From Dissophora ornata (taxonomy: Eukaryota > Mortierellomycota > Mortierellomycetes > Mortierellales > Mortierellaceae), in the NCBI GenBank assembly GCA_025201705.1, contig MU617564.1:1-10767 (forward strand): 10,767 nucleotides of DNA. Reading direction: 5' to 3'. Of this stretch, positions 5,951-10,767 are shown one piece after another; position 1 is the first letter of the stretch, and every line of letters starts with the position of its first letter. The position numbers and the translations under genes were made by a program. The notes beneath the pieces are model-generated. The model saw only the letters and a program-made list of their open reading frames with translations. It was not told the origin of the DNA and searched no databases.

Positions 5951-6784
5951 ATAGCTTGTGGCAAACGCATACCGATACACACATCCGTGCCCTTTGTATT
6001 TTGTGGAGAAAGGAAAAATGGAAAAAACGAGAACACAAACAATGACAAAGAGTCGAGACCCGGTGGCTTTTAAAAGTAATTTATGGCCCATCGACGCTGC
6101 TCAGCTGAGCTGGCTGATGACCAAAGCAAGGCAACAGGAGGTACTAGAAACGAGCGAGGAGAGTTTGCACAAGAGGAAAGGCAACATATGGAGGGGCCCA
6201 GAAGGGCCTAGAGACACTCAGGGACGTTTGATGTGGCTGTTGATGTGGAGAAGAAAGAGAACAGAAAACGCCCAATAGATTCAAAAACAAGTGAGCACGG
6301 GGCACAGCACAACAAACACGCCTAGGGAGTGTGGGAGAAAATAAGATCGAGAACCAAAAACAGCGCGGGGAGGAGCGATGAGGAGTGCTGATGAGGCAGC
6401 AGGCGCTATCTAGGCAGTGTCCACCATATACCTTTCCAATGTTCAAGAGAGGACGTGTTGATTTGAATGTAGTCTATGTGTGTGATGCGTATGGTGTGCG
6501 CGGATGTGCGTGGATGAGTGGAGTGAGGGTTCGGTGGTGGCGGCGGTGTGGTTGCCATCTGCTTTTATTCTTCTTGCGATCGATGACGTGCAAAGAACCC
6601 TCAGAAACTTTGCGTGCAATAACAAATGACTCGCTTCCATAAATGACTGTGCCGATTGAGACATGCACCGGTGTCACAAGCCCAGTGCCATCTTTTTGAC
6701 GACAACGAATATGATTCATCGGGGCCGTGCAGGACAGGCGATCGTTCGCTTCTCACTTGCAAGAGCGGGTGCACGTTTGCTTTG
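5951..6784. other. Intergenic region with no assigned gene
   Basis: This is spacer between the upstream region of the arrestin gene and the 3' end of the 821-codon gene. Short open frames exist on both strands, but most have repetitive or biased composition. The only stretch that looks somewhat protein-like is on the - strand at 6719-6551 and is discussed as a finding. A 12-base palindrome, GCTCAGCTGAGC, with a CAGCTG E-box centre, lies at 6099-6110. A TG-rich segment runs about 6475-6540. Confidence 0.5.
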
Positions 6785-6790
6785 TTTATT
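6785..6790 (-). terminator. Candidate polyadenylation signal of the 821-codon gene
   Basis: The - strand reads AATAAA, 280 bases past the TGA of the 821-codon gene, with a TATATGTATA-like element between. If used, the 3' UTR would be about 300 bases long and would include the U-rich tract. An ATAAAC word nearer the stop (6975-6968 on the - strand) is a weaker alternative that would place cleavage soon after that tract. Confidence 0.4.
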
Positions 6791-6979
6791 GACGCATACA
6801 GACCAACGCAGAATAGAGGAAATCATCAACGCGAGAGCATATCACACAGAGAGAAGGAGAGAGTGAGAGATCTGAGGGCACTCATTATTAAAAATACAAA
6901 GACGACTACATTAGACTATACATATATGAAAAGAGGAAAATGTCGTCCGCTCCCTGAAAGCGTGTAGGTTTATGCAGGG

Positions 6980-7049
6980 AAAAAAAAAAAAAAAAAAAAA
7001 AAAAAAGAAAAAAGAAAAAAAAAGAAAAAAAAAAAAATCAAGAAAAAAA
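6980..7049 (+). repeat. Long A-rich tract (U-rich in the mRNA of the flanking gene)
   Basis: Twenty-seven uninterrupted As (6980-7006) are followed by A-runs broken by single G bases, and by TC near 7038, to about 7049. In the sense of the - strand gene this is a U/C tract starting about 20 bases after its stop codon. The run length makes it prone to slippage and to assembly error. Confidence 0.9.
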
Positions 7050-7070
7050 TGAAAGGATCGCTTGCGTCGG

Positions 7071-9536
7071 TCAATTGTGGAGTGGCGAAGACGTTCTATG
7101 TTGGGGCGGCGCGGGAACAAACAGCTCATCTGTTGAAGACCCTACTATGAACCGACTGGATCTTGTAGGACTGGCTGGGATCGTCCTCTCGACTGTGAAC
7201 GTTCGACCTTTTGCACTCTTCTTGATCATCACCACATCACTAATCTCCCCATGCGACGAGCCGTAGGACGATACAGGAAGTGCATTATCAGACGGACCCC
7301 GGACGGGCGGTGTGCTGCTGCGGCATTGGTGACCTGCATTCGAGACCGAGCCGTGCGTTCTCCTGGCCGTGCGTTCAGTCCAAAATCCCGCGCTTTCTGT
7401 CGGCTGTTGCTGTTGTATTGAGTGATTGTTGCTACTGTGGCCTGAAAGTCGTTGCGAATTAAAGTTCGTTGCTGAAAGTGATCGCTGTCGAAAGTATCCA
7501 GCTCCCTGTGAATTGCGCTCGTAGCCCCCAGTACCTCTACTTCCTCCCTCAACACCGCAATTGCCTAGACTGCTGCTCATGCTCGATACACTACTGCTGC
7601 TCGTACTGCAGGTCGTCATCGGAGCCGAAAACTCCCTTGGGCTGTCGATCAAGTCCTGGCTTGGATGAACGCGATTCATGGTTTGATGTGCGGTCTGCAT
7701 TTCCTGTTGAGTTGGACCATCACGAGCACCTTTGGACTCTTGACCATTTGTGCCCTCATCCAGTGGATGAACAATAGGCGTGTCCAGGTGAAAAAGCTGA
7801 CCATCGTGGCTCCCAAGTCCTGCATCATTTTTGTCGCCTGGTACAATCTGGATCGACAGATTTCTAAAGTTGTTATTACTGCTGTTACTGTTGTTTGGCG
7901 GGGGGCGTCTTTGGGGTTGATGTTGTTGGTACAATGGAGGCGGTGCCGCGGCATTGCTGCATTTGGCACCGGACACTCCTGCGCCTCCACACGATGCGAT
8001 CGACGAAAACGACGCAAACTGTAGAGAGGACGCAGAGGGTGGCGGTGGAATGATCACTTGTGATCGCCGAGAGGACGCGCTTGTGCAGGACTGGACAGAA
8101 GAGTTGGAGTGCGTTCGTTGATGACTAGGCCTGCCGCCTCGCGGGATCACGATTGGCGTGCTCGTACTGCTGTTGCTTGCTCCGTCTACACTTTGCGTGT
8201 TAACAAACTGAGGCGGGGGAGAGAGGGGAGGCGATGTTTGCACAGAGGCATCCATTGAGCGGAAAGACGGTGGGCGGATTGCATCCATTGATGACGGAGG
8301 CAGAGAAAAGGTAAGAGCCGTCGGGGAAGCGGGCGAGAGCGACAGAGCCGGTCTCTCAAAAGAGTTCAGGATCTGTTGATGCTGTGGGTGGCCTGGCGGA
8401 GCCGTACCAGCAGTGCAGCTAAGAGTTCTAGTTCTGAGAGGAATGGGCGCGGCAGAGGATGACTCGATCGTGAAGCGACCCCTAGTTGTTTTCCTGGTCG
8501 TGCTCGTACTGGCTGGGGGACAGGAGGAAGCCAGCGATTCGGACATGTTTGCTGGGAGGACATTCGCCGACTTCAAGGTCATAACGGCGTCCATCGAGTG
8601 CTGGCGTCCATTTCTTGTGGGTTTCGCAGGTCCCATAGCCGGCACAATCGACGACGAAATGACCGCAGAGGATAGGGTCTTTGGTCGATTCTGCTGGAAC
8701 AGCTCCCGTGCGTCGTCGCCTAGGGCGACTTCGCAGATAGAGCTCTTCCTGGACAGAGTCTGCGGCTTGAGCGAAGCAGCCTTGGACTTTGGGTTCATCG
8801 TGGTCGGGGATGCAGGTTTGGTCTTGGAGCTATCCTTCCCCTCACCCTTCTTTTCCATCGGCTGCTCTGTAAACATTCGTTGCAGTTGAGGTCGCTTCTG
8901 CTCCTGAAGGCCGACCCTGGGCATGGTCGCGTAGTGAGGCGCACTATGTAGGTCGGAGCGCGAGAGCCGTGAAAGGACGTTTTCCAGCCATGCAGAGGGG
9001 AGCATAGCATGCTGGCGCTCATTCTGTTCTGCATTCTTCATCACGTTGCGATTCGCAGTCAGAGCAGATCCTGCCGTCTTTCCTGGAGGTGAACTCAGCG
9101 ACAAGCCTTGCATGCTGGATGACTTTGAGAACCCCATCGTCCAGCTCGTGGGGAGAATCGAGCGCCGCTGTTGCTCCTTGGGACGAATAGTCTCCAGCGA
9201 AAGCGTGGCATCGTTCGCCAGCTTGTGATGGTCACGTCCTGGCTTGTGGGCTGCCAGTAGCTGACCTAGTATTGACTGTCCGATTCGGCTGCTACCGTTC
9301 TTGCGCGGGATGTTCAGGGTAGTCCCGATTGGGAGGGAGAGTGTGCTGTCATGGACATGGTGTTGGTTTGGTGTCTTGAGCGTGATAGGAGCGCCCAAGA
9401 CCGGTACTGGGGATAGGGGTAGTGGGAGTGTTGGCACAAGCAAGGGGGATGTCGAGGGTGTGGGATAGGGATGCGAGAGGTTATTCAAGGTCGCTGCTGC
9501 TGAGGTTGTGTTCGTTGAAGGCGTTTTGCGGGGCAT
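7071..9536 (-). CDS. Hypothetical 821-residue Ser/Pro-rich, probably disordered protein
   Basis: A single open frame runs from an AUG at 9536 (GCC before it, so G at -3) to TGA at 7073-7071. I do not recognise a folded domain. The composition is rich in Ser, Pro, Thr, Asn and Gln, with no membrane segment or signal peptide, so it is likely an intrinsically disordered cytosolic or nuclear protein. Basophilic kinase-type sites are frequent: SRKSSICE (about 262-269), GRQHSMD (310-316), RTRTLSC (368-374), HQRTHSNSS (472-480) and FRQRSLSAT (682-690). These are also plausible 14-3-3 sites. RFTI (354-357) and RFIV (795-798) fit the RFx[VI] docking motif read by OSR1/SPAK-type Ste20 kinases in animals; a related GRTFTVERT lies at 777-785. 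PPLY (533-536) is a canonical PPxY motif. The C-terminal ~55 residues and the part around 62-140 are less repetitive and may hold conserved short motifs. The length and lack of stops in 2.4 kb argue strongly for a real gene; its function is unknown. Confidence 0.85.
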   Translation of the reverse strand: MPRKTPSTNTTSAAATLNNLSHPYPTPSTSPLLVPTLPLPLSPVPVLGAPITLKTPNQHHVHDSTLSLPIGTTLNIPRKNGSSRIGQSILGQLLAAHKPGRDHHKLANDATLSLETIRPKEQQRRSILPTSWTMGFSKSSSMQGLSLSSPPGKTAGSALTANRNVMKNAEQNERQHAMLPSAWLENVLSRLSRSDLHSAPHYATMPRVGLQEQKRPQLQRMFTEQPMEKKGEGKDSSKTKPASPTTMNPKSKAASLKPQTLSRKSSICEVALGDDARELFQQNRPKTLSSAVISSSIVPAMGPAKPTRNGRQHSMDAVMTLKSANVLPANMSESLASSCPPASTSTTRKTTRGRFTIESSSAAPIPLRTRTLSCTAGTAPPGHPQHQQILNSFERPALSLSPASPTALTFSLPPSSMDAIRPPSFRSMDASVQTSPPLSPPPQFVNTQSVDGASNSSTSTPIVIPRGGRPSHQRTHSNSSVQSCTSASSRRSQVIIPPPPSASSLQFASFSSIASCGGAGVSGAKCSNAAAPPPLYQQHQPQRRPPPNNSNSSNNNFRNLSIQIVPGDKNDAGLGSHDGQLFHLDTPIVHPLDEGTNGQESKGARDGPTQQEMQTAHQTMNRVHPSQDLIDSPREFSAPMTTCSTSSSSVSSMSSSLGNCGVEGGSRGTGGYERNSQGAGYFRQRSLSATNFNSQRLSGHSSNNHSIQQQQPTESAGFWTERTARRTHGSVSNAGHQCRSSTPPVRGPSDNALPVSSYGSSHGEISDVVMIKKSAKGRTFTVERTIPASPTRSSRFIVGSSTDELFVPAPPQHRTSSPLHN
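9409..9470 (+). other. G-quadruplex-capable G-run cluster
   Basis: Seven runs of three or more G fall within 62 bases of the + strand, at 9409, 9416, 9424, 9444, 9456, 9462 and 9468. The last four fit the canonical pattern with loops of 7, 3 and 3 bases. They lie in the template strand of the first 45 or so codons of the 821-codon gene, coding for Pro, Leu, Ser and Thr. Codon composition alone could create the pattern. Confidence 0.5.
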
Positions 9537-9554
9537 GGCGTGGAGTGACGGGAG

Positions 9555-9581
9555 CTAGAAGAAACCAATTACACACACCAT
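9555..9581 (-). promoter_or_regulatory. uORF before the 821-codon gene (8 codons)
   Basis: An AUG at 9581 opens MVCVIGFF and ends with TAG at 9557-9555, leaving 18 bases to the main AUG at 9536. Its context is favourable (A at -3, G at +4), as good as or better than that of the main AUG. If transcribed, it should therefore reduce main-frame translation. It overlaps an open but unlikely frame on the same strand. The transcript start is unknown. Confidence 0.5.
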
Positions 9582-10767
9582 AATCTCTCCTTCGACTATA
9601 CTTGTTGCTTTTATGGCTAGAAAAGTCTAGAAGTGCGCGCAACAGAGGGAAATGAGAGAGTGCTTGTATGTACGGAAGAGATAGAGGAAGCAAAGATGAA
9701 AGCGGAGGAAAGGCAAGAGAAAGGAGAGAGGCGGGGAGAGAGACGGGATGGTTGCTGATGCTGGTTCTCCTAGGATCTTTGATCGGGTTTGCAGTTGACA
9801 ATGTACCACGATATAAATCTCTTTCAGTCCGAACTGTGAAGAGGATCCGTTGAGCGCGACTTGAAGGACGTCGCTGACACTGACAGAGAACTGACAAGGG
9901 ATTGCTCTGATAGCAGAGGTGGAGACAAGAGTCGTTTGTTGATAAAAGCACCCATATAAAGTCGACTTGTTCCAATGTTATCGAGTAGAGAAGTAGATGC
10001 GAGTTGAGCGAGACGCCGGCCGACTGAAGGAAATATGGCAGTGCTTGTAACAAGAGGCGACGTAGAAGACTAGGATGTAAACGATCACACCCAACGGCCT
10101 TGCTGTTTTCGTAAAAAAAAGAAGAAAAAAGTGAAGACAAGGACAGCTGGGAATAGGAGGGAGAGTGGAGGAAGGGGTCGCGGAGGAAAGTCAACGCAAG
10201 GTTGAGAGAAAGGGAGGACTAAAGAGAACGACAGAGAAAGAGAGAATACGAGAATGGATATCAGTAACTGAGTGCCTACAAATATCGATGGTGTGGCCCG
10301 AGGATCCGCCTTGCTTACCTTTTTATGGCCGCCTGGTATGGGTGTTGGATATAAAAAGGTGGGAATGTCAGAAGTGGAGAAGGGGATGGCAGTCTGACAA
10401 GGGGAGAGGACAAGGAAGAAAAAGAAATGAGAAACACTGGGAAAGACAGATAGGAAGAGAGAGGAAAGTGGGGGGTCAATGCTCTCAAGCATGCGGAACC
10501 AAGCCATTGTGATTGTGATGTAAGGAAAAATGATACCATGGCACACTCCCAGTTTAGTCTCCCTCTCACAAGGAGATGTGTATCACCTCTGTACCGCGGC
10601 GTCGTCGAACCCAAACAAAGCTCTCTGGGTATCTTAAATCTCCATTTAGTGCGTGTACACCTGCCACTGCTCCATGAAGCAAGGGGTGTGAGTACAGTAA
10701 TATACTATATCTTCTGTTGGCCATTGGCTGATGCGCGAGCTACCTCAAAGATGCAGATGGTTGGGGA
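9582..10767 (-). promoter_or_regulatory. Upstream region of the 821-codon gene
   Basis: I see no credible gene here. The - strand is strongly pyrimidine-rich through about 9600-10500 (GA-rich on +), which gives long but low-complexity Ser/Leu/Phe frames lacking good starts. In the gene's sense, a CATAAAAAGG word lies directly before a good splice-donor sequence, AG/GTAAGC, at 10320-10313, so a 5' UTR intron is possible. A CCAAT box in the same sense is at about 10722. Several AGGGG words of the stress-response-element type occur but are expected in such GA-rich DNA. The last 270 bases show nothing I can assign. Confidence 0.4.

Noticed and set aside
6099..6110. E-box palindrome GCTCAGCTGAGC as a regulatory site
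   Set aside because: The palindrome is exact, but it is a single copy, about 890 bases from the nearest start codon, with nothing else supporting function.
5958..6278. 106-codon + strand frame in the intergenic region
   Set aside because: It is Lys/Arg/Thr-rich without regular hydrophobic pattern, lies in GA-rich DNA, and has no recognisable motif.
8413..8889. 158-codon + strand frame inside the 821-codon gene
   Set aside because: It is antisense to the long - strand gene and explained by its codon bias. It has no recognisable motif.
9481..10194. 237-codon open frame on the - strand upstream of, and overlapping, the 821-codon gene
   Set aside because: It begins with TTG, is Ser/Leu/Phe-rich because the DNA is a long pyrimidine tract, and overlaps the well-supported start at 9536 in another frame. 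It fits a promoter or leader, not a protein.
1..10767. tRNA, rRNA or CRISPR array
   Set aside because: Words resembling a T-loop (TTCGA) occur, for example at 1809 and 7202, but without flanking acceptor, D-arm or anticodon pairing. No regularly spaced identical repeats with unique spacers exist; the only tandem repeats are LRR codons, short promoter/UTR repeats and homopolymers.

Overview
This window looks like fungal nuclear DNA from an early-diverging lineage, most likely Mortierellomycota (Mortierella and relatives). Three things point there. There is a leucine-rich-repeat fragment of a style I associate with that group. There are two long intronless genes, an alpha-arrestin and a Ser/Pro/Gln/Asn-rich protein, separated by long promoters with homopolymer and GA/CT tracts. 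There is also a piggyBac-type transposase remnant. I cannot fix species or genus from the sequence alone, and family assignments rest on motif recognition, not on a search.

Positions 1-3150 are a graveyard of broken coding sequence. On the + strand, 2-953 is part of an LRR (RNI-like) gene with an in-frame stop at 164-166 and a frameshift near 442-453. It is cut off mid-repeat at about 953. From there to 1481, the - strand carries a decayed acidic/basic N-terminal coding fragment that still has a start codon and has two compensating frame changes. The + strand then has the C-terminal end of a piggyBac-derived transposase (about 1878-2570). Its DDE part is largely lost and carries three stops, but its Cys/His zinc ribbon is well preserved. 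A further unrecognised decayed reading frame (about 2733-3126) is broken by two opposite one-base shifts, one of them in an A10 run, and ends at an A21 tract.

Positions 3150-10767 hold two intact genes, both on the - strand. The first (3481-5214) encodes a 577-residue alpha-arrestin with Arrestin_N and Arrestin_C domains and three clustered PY-type motifs. It is the expected adaptor for a Rsp5/Nedd4-type ubiquitin ligase in nutrient transporter or receptor endocytosis. The second (7071-9536) encodes an 821-residue, probably largely disordered protein of unknown function. It has many basophilic kinase-type sites, a PPxY motif and two exact RFx[VI] motifs plus a related one.

Both intact genes have a short AUG-initiated uORF ending close upstream of the main start. 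The arrestin upstream region holds three perfect tandem forkhead-type sites (CTGTAAACA x3), immediately followed by an inverted pair of CCAAT boxes. The 3' side of the 821-residue gene starts with a roughly 70-base nearly pure U tract, in the sense of the mRNA. The two intact genes do not form an obvious pathway, but both carry PY motifs and so could meet through the same ubiquitin ligase. That link is inference. I found no tRNA, rRNA, CRISPR array or complete mobile element, and nothing that clearly constitutes a new biological system.
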